DNA of 64,000 nt from Hymenobacter radiodurans (GCF_004355185.1 NZ_CP037922.1:3814001-3878000), one strand, 5' to 3'. Counted from the first letter of the stretch, positions 27,774 through 38,720 are shown. The notes: generated by a model from the sequence alone, not told the origin. Made by a program: numbers and translations.

Positions 27774-28247
27774 CTAAATACTATTCCATACCTCCGGCTT
27801 TAAATAATCAAGTGGAGAATTAGATTTGAAATTTAAGTCACCTTTTAATAGCTGTTTAAAAAGCACACCAACTTTAGCTATACTATTTACAAGAGGGGCT
27901 TGCGCCCATTTTATTCCTAGCGAATTATTTTCAATATCAGCTATTATATTTTTAGGAATGCGTTTACCAAAACGTAGTAATCTTTCTTGCATATCATCAG
28001 CAATAAGTAATAAAAAATCCCTATCATCATCAGAATTGATAATATTATCTAAATCTAAATTAATACAGCCTACAAACCCTACTGTTGCAGCCAAATACCA
28101 TTCTGTGACTACCTTATCTCTTAGCACAGATTTCGGCAGTGTCTCTTTGTTTTCTATCTCTTTCACAAATAGGTATAACCACGTTTCAAGATAAGCGTCG
28201 TTACACCAGAATCCGTTTCCATTATATTCTACGAAACTTGTAGCCAT
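27774..28247 (-). CDS. AT-rich orphan protein of unknown function
   Basis: 157 residues, no signal peptide. The N-terminus (FVEYNGNGFWCNDAYLETWL) and the end (LDYLKPEVWNSI) resemble the size and style of small immunity-like or accessory proteins, but I do not recognise a family. It is AT-rich and convergent with the 27251 gene, both unlike the GC-rich genome around them. No toxin gene is visible beside it, so an immunity role is only a guess. Confidence 0.6.
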   Translation of the reverse strand: MATSFVEYNGNGFWCNDAYLETWLYLFVKEIENKETLPKSVLRDKVVTEWYLAATVGFVGCINLDLDNIINSDDDRDFLLLIADDMQERLLRFGKRIPKNIIADIENNSLGIKWAQAPLVNSIAKVGVLFKQLLKGDLNFKSNSPLDYLKPEVWNSI

Positions 28248-28454
28248 ATTTTATTAATTGAATTTTCAGCATAACACTTCTGATACCTCTCATACGGCGC
28301 TCAGTGGCTCCTGTGTCTTAGGCGTGATTGTCACGGGGATGCAATAAAACGCAGCTTATCAGAATCTATTACCTAAGTTGGCTCAGGCTAAAACAGGATA
28401 AAGAATCGCGTTTTCTCTATACCTTCCGGAGTCCTTTCAAGCGCTCTCCTAACC

Positions 28455-31400
28455 ATGCTTTCCCTCCCCCTTTCTCGCCTGCCGCTGCTGGTGCTGCTGG
28501 CTTTGCTGTGTGCTTGCTCCAAGCCAGCCACGGACAACGATACAGCTGACGGCGAAGAGATTAGCCCCTACCAAAACCTGGTGTTTCAGCTGGATGCGGC
28601 GGTGGCGGAGGAAGCCCAGCTCAACCGCTGGGACACGACCCAGTACGTGCGCTTCGAGCCGGCCGTGCGGGGCAAGTTCAAGTGGACCGGCGAGCGGGAG
28701 CTGACGTTTTCGCCCCTGGAGCCGTTTCGGCCGACTACGGCGTTTACGGCCACGCTGCAACCCCAGTATTTGCCCCCCAGTCAGCAAAAAAGCCCCCCAG
28801 CTCTCGACCGGACGCGGTTTCACACGCCCTACCTACAACTGCGGGAGGCGCAGGCGTATTGGGGCCAGAGCCGGCGGGCGGCGGGCACGGCGGAAGCCCG
28901 CACGACCCTGCGTTTCAACTACCCAGTACAGCCCAGCCAGGTACAGACCTTGCTGCGGGTAAGTCAGGATGGGCAGCCGGTGGCGTTTGAACTTACCTCG
29001 ACTGAGGCCGACAGCGCCGTGAGCGTGACGCTGACGCAAAGCCTGCGGCCGGGCAACCCGCTCCAGTTGGAAGTAGCGCCGGGCCTGCGGGCCGTGGGCA
29101 GCGACCAACCCACCCAAAAACCGCTGATAGCGCAGGCCGCCGTACCCAGCCAGGAGACGCTACTGGTGCGCGAAGCCACGGGCGCGCTGGTGGAGGGCGA
29201 GCCGGTCATTACGGTGCTGACCAGTCAGCCGTTGGTGCCGAGCGAGGTGGAGCGCCTGCTTTCGGTGCAGCCGATGGTGACCTACACGGTGGAGGCGCTG
29301 GAAAGTGGTTTTAAGCTCAAAGGCAACTTCGACATTGATAAAACTTACCAGTTGGGGCTGGGCACCGGCATTCGGGGGGCGCTGGGCGGACAGTTGGAGG
29401 AGGCGTTTTCGCAGTCGGTTTCCTTTGTGGATGAGCGGCCTAGTCTGGCGTTTGCCCACGGCGACAAGGCTATGTATCTCAATGCGTTGGGTGCCCGCAA
29501 CCTGGGTTTGCGGGTGTCGGAGGTGGAGAAAGTGAAGGTGAGCATTGCCAAGGTGTACGCCAATAATATTCAGCACCTCTTGCGCAGCGGCCGGCAATAC
29601 GGCTACCCTGATTACAACGAAGAAAGCGGCGACGTTACCGAAACTCAGGATGAAAACGGCGACTACATAGACCGTTCCTACAACTATTACGACACCGAAT
29701 CCTTTGGCAACGTGCTTACCGAGCGCACCTACACGGTGGCCGGTTTGCCTAAGCAGGGCGGTTTGCGTTTGCTGAATCTGAGCCTCAAGGACTTGGAGTT
29801 TTCGGGGCCGCTGAAGGGCCTATACGTGGTGCGGGTGCAGGACACCGAGCGGCAGTGGCTGCAAGTGAGCAAGCTGGTGGCCGTATCGGATATTGGGCTG
29901 ATTGTGAAGCAGGGACTGAAGGGGCGCACGCTGGTATTTGCCAATTCCATCCGGTCGGCGGCGCCGCTGGGGGGCGTTTCGGTGCGCTTTGTGAGCAGCA
30001 ACAACCAGGTAATCAGTACGGGCACTACCAACCGCGACGGCGTGGCGGTGTTCGATAGTACAGCGGCTACGTCGCGGTTTCGATTGAGCCTAATTACGGC
30101 CCAGAAAGACGCGGATTTTACCTTTCTAAACTTGCCCCAAAGTCGGGTCGAGACTTCGCGCTTTGACGTGGGCGGATTGCAAAGCAACGCGGCCCGCTAC
30201 CAGGCCTTCCTCTACGGCGACCGGGACCTCTACCGCCCCGGCGACACAGTGCGCACCAACACCATCGTGCGCACCGAAGCCTGGCAGGCGCCGCCCGCGA
30301 ATCTGCCGGTGAAGCTGCGCCTGCTGCTGCCCACGGGCAAGGAGTACGCGAGCTTGCGCCAGAAGCTGTCGGCCGATGGGGCGTTTGAGTCGCGCTTCAT
30401 TTTGCCCCCCGCCATCATGACGGGCCTGTACACGCTGGAGGTGCTCACCGGCAACGACGTGCTGCTCACCTCCCGCCAGATCAGCGTGGAGGAGTTTATT
30501 CCCGACCGCCTGAAAGTGACCGTGCAGGCCGCGCCCGCCGTGGCCAAGCCCGGCCAGTCGGTGGAGGCCCAGATTACGGCGCTCAACTTATTCGGCCCGC
30601 CGGCCGCCGACCGCAAGTTTGAGGTGGAGTTTTCGCTCAAGGAAAAGCCCTTTAAGCCCAAGAACTTCCCTGGCTACACCTTCCAGATCAGCAGCGGCGA
30701 GCGGCGGCGCAATGGCCCCGGCGACCAAGAAGCCACGCCCATTTCCGACCGCTTCGAGAAAACCACCCGCGAAGGCACCACCGACGCCGCCGGCCGCAGC
30801 ACCGCCACCTACGAAGTGCCCGATTATTCCGACCTCGGCACCCTAGAAGGTGCGGCTTTCACCACCGTTTTTGATGAATCGGGGCGGCCCGTGAATCGAT
30901 TGGCGACCTTTGAGGTGCAGACTCAGCCGGTGCTGTTTGGCATCAAAAACCTGCCGGAGCTGGTCAGCACGCGGCAGGCGGTTTCTACGCAACTGGTGGC
31001 CCTCACGCCCCAGGGTCAGCCGACGAGCGCGCCAGCGCAAGTGCGCGTGGTGCGTTTGCTTTGGGAAACGGTGATTGAGCGTCAGGGCGGGCGGTATATA
31101 TACAATTCGCAGAAGCGCGAGGAAGTCATAACCACCCAAACGCGCACGGTGGGGGGCAAATCGGGGCGGAAACGGCGTTCAGCTTCACCCCTACGTACTC
31201 CGGCGAGTACGAAGTGCGCGTGGCCCGGCCCGGCGCCGCTACCTACGTGGCCAGCCGCTTTTACGCTTACGGTTTCGGCGACACCCAGAGCAATTCCTTC
31301 GAGGTAAACAACGAGGGCGAAGTCACGATTGAAGCTGACAAAGCCAAATACCAGCCCGGCGAAACGGCCAGCTTACTGCTCAAAACGCCCTTCCCCGGCC

Positions 31401-34041
31401 GCGTGCTCGTAACCGTGGAGCGCGACAAAGTGCTGAACCATTTCTACGTCAACACCGACCAGAAATCGGCCCGCGTGCGCATCCCGATTACCGGCGGCCA
31501 TGTGCCCAACGTGTACGTGACGGCCACCGCCATTCGGGCCATCACCGATAATCGGTTGCCGCTCACGGTGGCGCGGGGCTTCGTGCCTCTGGCCGTCGAA
31601 AAGCCCGGCACCAAGCTTTCCGTGGCCATAAAAGCCCCCAGCAAAGCCGTTCGCAAACTTTCCAGACCATTGAGGTGACCACCGCGCCCCGCGCCGCCGT
31701 AACCCTGGCCGTGGTGGATGAGGGCATTTTGCAGATGAAGGACTACCGCACGCCCGACCCCTACGGCTACTTCTACCAGAAGCGCGCCCTAGAAGTGCAG
31801 GCCTACGACGTGTACCCGTTTCTGCTGCCCGAGTTGGGGGGCAATTCCAGCACCGGCGGCGACGGCTACGATCTCGGCCGCCGCACCACGCCCGTGCCCT
31901 CGCGCCGGGTGCAACTGGTAGCCAAATGGAGCGGCATTCTTCGCGCCGATGCCCAGGGCAAAGTGCGCTACCGGGTGCGCGTGCCGCAATTCTCGGGCGC
32001 CCTGCGCGTGATGGCCGTGGCCTACAAAGGCGAAGCGTTCGGGACCGCCGAGCACACCATGCGCGTCGCCGACCCGGTGGTCATCAGCACCAGCCTCCCC
32101 CGTTTCTTAAGCCCCGGCGACACGATTGACGTGCCGGTGACACTGACGAATACGACGGATAAGCCTATAGAAGTAAGTGCAAGGGTTACTGTAAGTGGTC
32201 CTCTCGAATGGCTTGATGCAGCACTAGAACAGCGAAAAAAAACCGTTCTACGAAAATTTGGAGACATATTAATTCCGGATCCTAGACCTACCTCATTTTG
32301 GTCAGGCGGAGACTTAAAGCCTAATTCGGAGAAGAGAGTTATATACAGAATAAATGCTCAAAACAGCATAGGTAACGGAGTCGTAAAAATAGCTATCTAT
32401 AAGACTGGTATGAATAGTTCTGAAAGAGACCTATTCACCGAAACCATCGAACTCCCCATTCGTCCCGCGTCGCCGCTGCAGAAGCGCACGGGTTCCGGGG
32501 TAGTGGCTGGGGGGCAAATCCAGAACCTGAATCTGAAAACCGACTTCCTGCCGGCTTCCCTGCGGAGCCAGTTGGTTGTCAGTCGCTCGCCGATGACGGA
32601 GTTTGCCAAGGACCTGCGCTACCTGCTGCAATACCCCTACGGCTGCCTGGAGCAAATCGTGTCGGGGGCGTTTCCGCAGCTCTACTACGGCGATTTGGCC
32701 GCTACTTTGAGTCAGCGAAAAGGCCAGCAAGCCAAAGCTGCGGGCTACAATCCGAACTACCACGTGCAGGAAGCCATCCGCAAGGTGGAGGCCCAGCAGC
32801 TCTACAACGGCTCACTCAGCTACTGGCCCGGCGGCGACTACGACAACTGGTGGGCCACCGCCTACGCCGCTCATTTCCTGCTTGAAGCCCAGCAAGCCGG
32901 CTTCCAGGTAAACAAAGCCGTGCTCGACAAAACCCTCGCCTACCTGCAATTCCGCCTCCGCAAACGCGAAACCGAGCCCTACAACTACCTCGACGCCCAA
33001 AACGCGATTCACCTCAAGACCATCGCTAAGAAGGAAATCACCTACTCGCTCTACGTGCTGGCCCTGGCCGGCCGCCAGGATGCCGTGGCCCTGAATTACT
33101 ACAAAGCCAACCGCCAACTCCTCTCTCAAGATTCGCGCGTGCTCCTAGCCGCCACCTACGCCCTGAACGGCGACCAACGCAGCTTCCAGGCCGTATTGCC
33201 CACCCGCCTCGGCACCGAAACCGCCGCCCGCCGCTACTTCGACGGTAGCTTCTCCTCGCCCCTCCGCGACCAGGCCCTCACCCTCAACGCCCTGCTTGCC
33301 GCCGACCCCAACAACCCCCAAATTGCCCCCCAGGCCCGCCAGCTCAGCCGCCAGATGAAACAAGCCGGCTGGCTCAGCACCCAGGAACGGGCTTTTGGCC
33401 TGTTGGCTCTAGGTAAAATAGCGCGTCAAAACGCCCGCAGCACCGCCACGGCTACGCTGCTAGATGATGGCAAAAAACTAGGCGAATTTTCGGGTAAAGA
33501 CCTCACGGTAAACAACGTAGCCAACCGCGCCCTAACCCTGCGCACCAGCGGCACCGGCAGCCTCTTTTATTTCTGGGAAGTGGAAGGAATCAGCGCCGGG
33601 GGGCAAATTCAGGAGGAAGACGCCTACCTGCGCGTGCGCCGTCAGTACCTGAACCGCGCCGGCCAACCCATCGGCAACACCTTCCAGCAAAATGACCTGG
33701 TAATCGTCAAGATAACCCTGCAAGCCCCCGAAGCCGCCGGCGACATCCCCAACGTGGCCATCACCGACCTGCTGCCCGCCGGTCTGGAAATCGAGAATCC
33801 GCGCATCGGCGCCATCCGCGACATCACCTGGGCCACCGACGCCGCCCAACCCGACTACCTCGACCTCCGCGACGACCGCCTTAACCTCTTCACCACTGCC
33901 ACCGCCGCGCCCAAGTCGTTCTACTACGTCGCCCGCGCCGTGTCCAAAGGCACGTTCCAGTTAGGCCCCGTCAGCGCTGACGCCATGTACAACGCGGAGT
34001 ACCACAGCTACAATGGCTCCGGCGTGATTAAAGTTAAATAA
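28455..34041 (+). CDS. Alpha-2-macroglobulin family lipoprotein, interrupted by two -1 frameshifts
   Basis: A bacterial A2M that traps attacking proteases in the periplasm by a reactive thioester. Three open segments cover one family-length protein: 28455-31150ish, to about 31635, and on to 34041. Restoring one base at 31151-31156 (G6 to G7) and one at 31635-31639 (C5 to C6) gives about 1862 residues in one frame, with natural joins TVGGQIGAETAF and KAPQQSRSQTF. It has a lipobox (LLALLCACSKPA), MG domains, the bait-like VVDEGILQMKDYRTPDPYG segment, and the thioester motif YGCLEQIVS near 32641-32667. An AT-rich patch (32155-32445) interrupts its usual codon style. In many bacteria this gene partners pbpC, found 4.7 kb downstream. 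Five or more motif copies lie inside. Confidence 0.88.
31151..31157 (+). other. Frame break 1 in the A2M gene at a motif copy
   Basis: Reading frame 1 arrives at GTG GGG GGC AAA. The following conserved sequence (GAETAFSFTPTYSGEYEVRV) is in the -1 frame. Adding one G gives GGG GGG CAA ATC, so the copy reads GGQI like its sister copies. G_GGG_GGC is also a perfect X_XXY_YYZ slippery heptamer. Confidence 0.8.
31635..31639 (+). other. Frame break 2 in the A2M gene at a C5 tract
   Basis: AAAAGCCCCCAGC here has five Cs where the motif normally has six. With six, the frame continues as KAPQQSRSQTFQTIEVTT into the downstream segment. It lacks a slippery heptamer. Confidence 0.78.
32155..32445 (+). 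other. AT-rich patch inside the A2M gene
   Basis: About 290 bases with many AT-ended codons (AGA, ATA, AAA, TTA) within a gene otherwise GC-rich. The reading frame is kept and ends at TIELPIRPASPLQK, the normal family sequence. It encodes PIEVSARVTVSGPLEWLDA and a 20-residue stretch (FGDILIPDPRPTSFWSGGD) I cannot place in the family. Confidence 0.6.
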
Positions 34042-34043
34042 CT

Positions 34044-34148
34044 CGTCTGTCATCCTGAGGCACGAAGGACCTTCTCACCGAGAAACGAAGCATTATTACG
34101 CTCTTGTTCAGATGTGAGAAGGTCCTTCGTGCCTCAGGATGACAGACG
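34044..34148. repeat. Long palindromic repeat, family B
   Basis: Two perfect 34-base arms, beginning CGTCTGTCATCCTGAGGCAC, enclose a loop of about 37 bases. It begins 3 bases after the A2M stop codon and could end its transcript. Confidence 0.9.
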
Positions 34149-34243
34149 GTTTTTTAGATCGGTAACGCACTATAGCTCGCTACCCAACAAGCTCCTCCAG
34201 AGCCTTTCAAAGTATCCAAGCGTACATTTTCTCACTATCCAGG

Positions 34244-34275
34244 CACAGCCGGCGACTTTGTAAGCGCCGGCTGTG
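34244..34275 (+). terminator. Hairpin upstream of the inhibitor gene
   Basis: CACAGCCGGCG (34244-34254) and CGCCGGCTGTG (34265-34275) form an 11-bp stem followed by TTGTTAAT. It lies 33 bases before the I42 gene start, so it is either a terminator of upstream transcription or an attenuator. Confidence 0.5.
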
Positions 34276-34307
34276 TTGTTAATACAACCTTATGTTATAG
34301 ATAACTT

Positions 34308-35072
34308 ATGAAACGGCTCCCAATTTTCCCGCGCTACGCAATTCTAGCGCTCTTAACTCTTACCCTTTTCCTGTCCTCAACTCTTTCACATGCTGATATC
34401 GTCACGCTCACGGCGGCCGATAACGGCAAGCAAGTGCAGCTCACTGTCGGTGATCAACTGATCGTGCGCTTACCCACCGTTTCGCCGCGGTTTGGCTGGC
34501 GGATGGTGCAGAATTACCCTGGTCAGCTCACTGTTACAAGTACCCACAATCTGCCCGGTGTGAGTAGTGGCGTACCGGGAGCTCCGGCAACTTTCGAGAT
34601 CCACTTCCAAGCCACCGGGCCCGGTGGCCTTGATTTAGCCTTGGTATCGGCGCTGCCGGGAACTGGCTATGCGGCCTTGGGGGGTTTTTTTCACGCCTAT
34701 ATCACCATCGACCAACCGGGCGTGGCCAAAAACGTGAACATCAGCGAATACGGCAACCACAGCCGAGTGAAAGTAAACAAGGGCGACCAGCTCCAAATCA
34801 AGCTTGATAACACCGCCAGCGCCCAATACAAGTGGGAAGTGATGCCCATCGCCGACAACGTTATCCAACTTGTAACTGCCCAGCCCGAACAGCCGCAGAA
34901 GAAATCCAGGCAGCGCAAAACAGACGCCCCAGAGGATATAACCTTCAACTTCCAAGCGCTGAACCCTGGCAAAACCACGCTACGCTTTCTGTACCGCAAC
35001 GCCACCAACAACGAAGCACCGCCTAAGCGGGATTTTGAGCTCGAAGTGGAAGTGCCCGACCCACCTCGATAA
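34308..35072 (+). CDS. Tandem chagasin-like (inhibitor I42) protein
   Basis: 254 residues with a signal peptide (about 1-29). Two beta-sandwich units, about 33-135 and 145-250, each carry loops resembling chagasin: VSPRFGWRMVQN and NTASAQYKWEVM for the NPTTGYxW loop, the ATGPGGLDLAL segment for GxGG, and NPGKTTLRFLYRN for the region before the RPW loop. Chagasins block papain-type cysteine proteases; the second-loop residues are not canonical, so the target is uncertain. It lies between the A2M and subtilisin genes. Confidence 0.72.
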   Translation: MKRLPIFPRYAILALLTLTLFLSSTLSHADIVTLTAADNGKQVQLTVGDQLIVRLPTVSPRFGWRMVQNYPGQLTVTSTHNLPGVSSGVPGAPATFEIHFQATGPGGLDLALVSALPGTGYAALGGFFHAYITIDQPGVAKNVNISEYGNHSRVKVNKGDQLQIKLDNTASAQYKWEVMPIADNVIQLVTAQPEQPQKKSRQRKTDAPEDITFNFQALNPGKTTLRFLYRNATNNEAPPKRDFELEVEVPDPPR

Positions 35073-35128
35073 AACGTGTTTATATCCGGTTATCCTACGT
35101 CAGGTCAAGTACTCCGACAGTCAAAAGC

Positions 35129-35166
35129 AAAAAGGCAGCCTGCTCCGTGGAGCAGGCTGCCTTTTT
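35129..35166. terminator. Bidirectional terminator between inhibitor and subtilisin
   Basis: A perfect 18-bp stem (35129-35146 with 35149-35166) has a 2-base loop, an A run on one side and T6 on the other. It serves both convergent genes. Confidence 0.9.
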
Positions 35167-35188
35167 TAGGTAGGTTGATGAAGCAGTT

Positions 35189-37921
35189 TTATTGCACTAC
35201 CAAGCGCTTAGTCGTCACGTTAGCACCGGTTTTCACCTTGTACAGGTAAGTACCACGCGACAGGTTACCAGCATCGAATTTCACTTGGTGATTGCCAGCT
35301 GGCTCCGAGCCCGATACTAGGGTCTGCACCTTGCGACCCATTGAGCTGAACACTTCCACACTTACTGGGCCCTCTTCGGCCACGTAGTAGTTGATGGTGG
35401 TAGTGCCAGAGAAAGGGTTCGGATAAGCTACTGTTTCTTGAGCTACTGCACCCTTAGTTGCAGTGGCGGCGCTAGTGCTAGCCGCAGCGGTTGGCTGCGT
35501 CTGGGCGTTGTATTGTGGGAATGTGCGGCTCACAATCACAGCGAAGTCGGCGCGGGTTACGGTTTGGGCAGGCTTGAACGTTGCCTGAATGATAGGCTGC
35601 AAATCGAATGGCCCCTGCTTTACCGTGTAGTAAGCATTGATCAGGTTTAGCTCCAAGGCAATGCTCACATAGCCCTCCAGACCAGCTGGAATCTTGGAAG
35701 CGTCGTCAATGGCGACGGTTTTGCCGTTTACCTGTACTGTTACTGGCTTACCATTGCGCTCCAGCGCAAACTGCTGGAATCCTAAGCCCTGCACGAGTGA
35801 GTAAGCTAATTCGGCGCGGCTAACGGTGCCAGCAGGCGAGAAAGTACCCGCTGCGCTAGGCCGCATTACGCCGTTGAACTGATGGAAACGGTCGCGCTGG
35901 GCGGCACCCTTGGCAGCTACGGCTTCAGTCAGCAGAATGTCGTTGGTGGTAGTCACATCAGAAAAGGTGCGGGCGCCGCTGGTGGGCAAATATTGGCGAA
36001 TGCCTTGGCCCATCAATAGATAATCAGCTAATTGAATGCGGGTCAGGTTAGCATTGGGCTGAAAACCGGTAGCCAAGCCATCTACGAGGCGGCTAGTTAC
36101 CGCCATCTTGATTGCAGCCTCGGCTGGGTGGCCTGCGATATCAGCTAAATTGGTAGTACCAGTAGGAATCAGCATCGAGATATTGCCCGAAATGGTTTCG
36201 GGCAAAGCCACACCGCGCAAACCTTCTACCGCTACCGTCCAGGTGCCAGCTATGGGCGAGGCTACGGCTACACCGCGGTCGGTAGAGAGCGTGAATGTAA
36301 CTGGCGTACCGGAAGTGTAGCGAACGCCATTCGGATCAATCAGAACTAGGTTAGTAAGGTTACCGGTTTGCCCCAGAAGGCCAGTCGAAGAGACCTTCAC
36401 TTCCACGCTGTTCGTACCAGGATTTACAGGAAAAGTAAGCGAGTTACCTGTGGTCAGAATGGGGTTGAAGTTGATGGTGAAAGGTACCGTAGTAGTCTGC
36501 GCGTTCACGCTGCTGTTGAAGCGACGCGTAGCATTTACTGTAGAGCCGAAAGCGGAAGAGCGGAAAGCCTGATCGACGGCGGCAAAGGCATTTACGTAGC
36601 CAGCACCCACCTCCCACGACTGATGGCCGGGCATGTTTGTGGCCGTCTTCATCAACAAATCCTTTACCTGCGCAGGCGAGAGGGTAGGCTTCGCCTCCAG
36701 CAGGAGAGCTATAATACCGGCTACGTGCGGTGTAGCCATAGAAGTGCCACTGCTGTGCGTATAGAACGGAACTTGGCCGGGAGGAAGCACCTCAATGTCT
36801 TGCTGTGCACCCAAGGAAGATACTGGAGCAATAGCACGAGTAGAAACTACATCTACGCCAGGAGCTACGATAGAAGGCTCGTTCTTGAAAGTCCAGGTTT
36901 CGCCATCGACGGTGAAGGTGCCTTGCTCGCCGCGCACACCGCGGGAGGAGAAGTCAGCCAGCAAGCCGTTGCGGTCGCCGGCACCTACCGAGATAGTCCA
37001 GGGGGCAATTGCGTAAGGGTTATGCGTATCAGCGCTTGGACCTTCGTTGCCGGCGGCAAATACTACCACCATGCCACGGTCGTAGCATTTCTTGGTTACC
37101 ACGTTTATTGGCATATCAGGGTTGAAATCGCCGCTGGTGCCGAAAGAGTTGCTGATAACACGGATGTTGTATTGCGCTTGGTGGGTAAGCGCATAGTCGA
37201 AACCACCGATGGCATCAAGCACGAGCAGCGCACCACCCGAGCCGTAGCCCAACAGGTTAGCGCCGGGCGCTACACCCTCATATTTGCCCCCCGACTTAGC
37301 CCCATTGCCCCCCACAGTGCCAGCGCAGTGCGTGCCGTGACCGGAGTTGGTGTCGGTGTTTGGAACGCCTTCCAAATAGGTAACGGGCAGCATCGCATCC
37401 TGAGCGTTCAGGTTGGTAGAGCCCAAAACGTTCTGTACCAGGTGCGAGCCAAACTTGATATCGTCATGCGTACCATCGACGCCACTATCGTTGATAAGTA
37501 CCCCAACGCCCTTTCCGGACACGGGCGAGCCGCCGTTGCGGGCAGTCGTCTCTTTATCTGTGCGCAGGCGCTTCACGCCGGTCAGGTTCGTGTCGTCGAA
37601 GTTGTAGTAATCAAGCTTCTTGTTGATGTAGAGCGAGCGCACCTGGGGGTTGCTGGCCAAAGCATCCACTTGCGTGGACGTTGCTAGTACACCGGCTATT
37701 GGCAAAGCCCGAAAGGTGATGCCTTTAGTAATGCCGAGCTGCTGGAGTAAGCTCAGCTGGGTGGCTTGGGGAGCACCATCGCCTTTAAAGGTGACGATTA
37801 CCTGTGCAAGAGGGTTGGTCTTGAGGGCGGCGCGCAGCTCTGGATCAACGGTTGCCTGCCCAAAAGACGTGGTGACCTTCAGGCCAACCAGCAGGAGGGT
37901 GGTGAGGAATTTGCCTTTCAT
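35189..37921 (-). CDS. Secreted subtilisin-like protease with SLH-like repeats and T9SS sorting domain
   Basis: 910 residues. Signal peptide, I9-type propeptide (to about 120), then a S8 domain with the catalytic Asp in VLINDSGVDGTHDD (near 146), His in GHGTHCAGTVGG (near 197) and Ser in SGTSMATPHVAGI (near 392). After a beta region, three SLH-like units lie near 600-800 (AIKMAVTSRLVDGLATGFQPN, then FSPAGTVSRAELAYSL, then FKPAQTVTRADFAVIV). The C-terminus (835-910) is a type A T9SS sorting domain: YPNPFSGTTTINYYV and ending TTKRLVVQ. It is thus secreted and held on the surface. Motif copies lie at 37284 and 37306. Confidence 0.9.
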   Translation of the reverse strand: MKGKFLTTLLLVGLKVTTSFGQATVDPELRAALKTNPLAQVIVTFKGDGAPQATQLSLLQQLGITKGITFRALPIAGVLATSTQVDALASNPQVRSLYINKKLDYYNFDDTNLTGVKRLRTDKETTARNGGSPVSGKGVGVLINDSGVDGTHDDIKFGSHLVQNVLGSTNLNAQDAMLPVTYLEGVPNTDTNSGHGTHCAGTVGGNGAKSGGKYEGVAPGANLLGYGSGGALLVLDAIGGFDYALTHQAQYNIRVISNSFGTSGDFNPDMPINVVTKKCYDRGMVVVFAAGNEGPSADTHNPYAIAPWTISVGAGDRNGLLADFSSRGVRGEQGTFTVDGETWTFKNEPSIVAPGVDVVSTRAIAPVSSLGAQQDIEVLPPGQVPFYTHSSGTSMATPHVAGIIALLLEAKPTLSPAQVKDLLMKTATNMPGHQSWEVGAGYVNAFAAVDQAFRSSAFGSTVNATRRFNSSVNAQTTTVPFTINFNPILTTGNSLTFPVNPGTNSVEVKVSSTGLLGQTGNLTNLVLIDPNGVRYTSGTPVTFTLSTDRGVAVASPIAGTWTVAVEGLRGVALPETISGNISMLIPTGTTNLADIAGHPAEAAIKMAVTSRLVDGLATGFQPNANLTRIQLADYLLMGQGIRQYLPTSGARTFSDVTTTNDILLTEAVAAKGAAQRDRFHQFNGVMRPSAAGTFSPAGTVSRAELAYSLVQGLGFQQFALERNGKPVTVQVNGKTVAIDDASKIPAGLEGYVSIALELNLINAYYTVKQGPFDLQPIIQATFKPAQTVTRADFAVIVSRTFPQYNAQTQPTAAASTSAATATKGAVAQETVAYPNPFSGTTTINYYVAEEGPVSVEVFSSMGRKVQTLVSGSEPAGNHQVKFDAGNLSRGTYLYKVKTGANVTTKRLVVQ

Positions 37922-38720
37922 GTAGAGTTTTAGAATAGATGGAAGGTGGGAAAGAGAGAATGAGAACTAAAAAGCTATGCAGGTTAAATACCTGCTCGAA
38001 AGACTCGTAAAACGACTACAAAAACTCTTAAGCGCAAGCAGTAATATTTAATCAACTACATATACGAGTAGTGATTTACAACTGGATTTTCCACACTTAA
38101 TTTATTTGCTTAGAGAACGATTTATTTTATTTTAAATCTTTTTTCTCTTTACAAAACCTTTGCATGAATTCAGCGTAAAAGCCGCGCTTTCACATTAAAA
38201 TCAAGTTATTGCCGATATAATTCCTGCTCTGTTGCTAGCTATTACAGAGTTAAACACGACAATATATTATTACAATATGCTGCTATACAAAGCGTTGCGA
38301 ATACTCCTGCTATCATCGCTTGTATAAGCTCTTGTAACTGTGACAATATTATTTGCCAAGCACGCGCACGAAAAGGAATACTAAACTACTTTTGTGACAC
38401 ACAGCATTAAAATCTCTTTTTTATTCTGTGCTTTAATTATTAAACAGAGCTACCCGCATTAAATGAATCGGCAGGCTTTTTTGAATTATAAACCGAATTT
38501 ATCTACGATGCTGACCCTCAAATTGGATTAGCGAAAAGCCAACTATTTAGCGGCCCTTTCGGAAAGAATAAGGCGCATTTGTGACATAGTAAATACATAA
38601 TATAGCACACCGTGTGCTCGTAGCAAGTGCAAGCAGCATGTGCAGCGGCGGCAATTATTCTTCACCAGTTAGATAGCTCCGCACGCTGGTTTAGGAGCCT
38701 GTTCACGGTTATATTTGACC
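37922..38720. other. 800-base AT-rich non-coding region
   Basis: Between the divergent subtilisin and pbpC genes I find no convincing frame on either strand. It is AT-rich. GTGACA occurs at 38340, 38394 and 38581; the last two extend to TTTGTGACA (38391-38399 and 38578-38586). No standard -33/-7 pair stands out. It may hold promoters of both genes and an undetected short RNA; this is speculation. Confidence 0.6.

Noticed and set aside
28455..34041. Reading the A2M region as three separate genes
   Set aside because: The three segments align end to end with one family, and each join is repaired by one base. One interrupted gene is the better account.
36368..37687. A long plus-strand frame (439 codons) antisense to the subtilisin gene
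   Set aside because: Its translation is Arg/Val/His-rich with no family pattern. The minus-strand gene has all catalytic motifs. It is a composition shadow.
38710..38717. TATATTTG as a promoter for pbpC
   Set aside because: It lies 4 bases before the chosen ATG, so a transcript would start at or beyond the start codon. It is probably chance.
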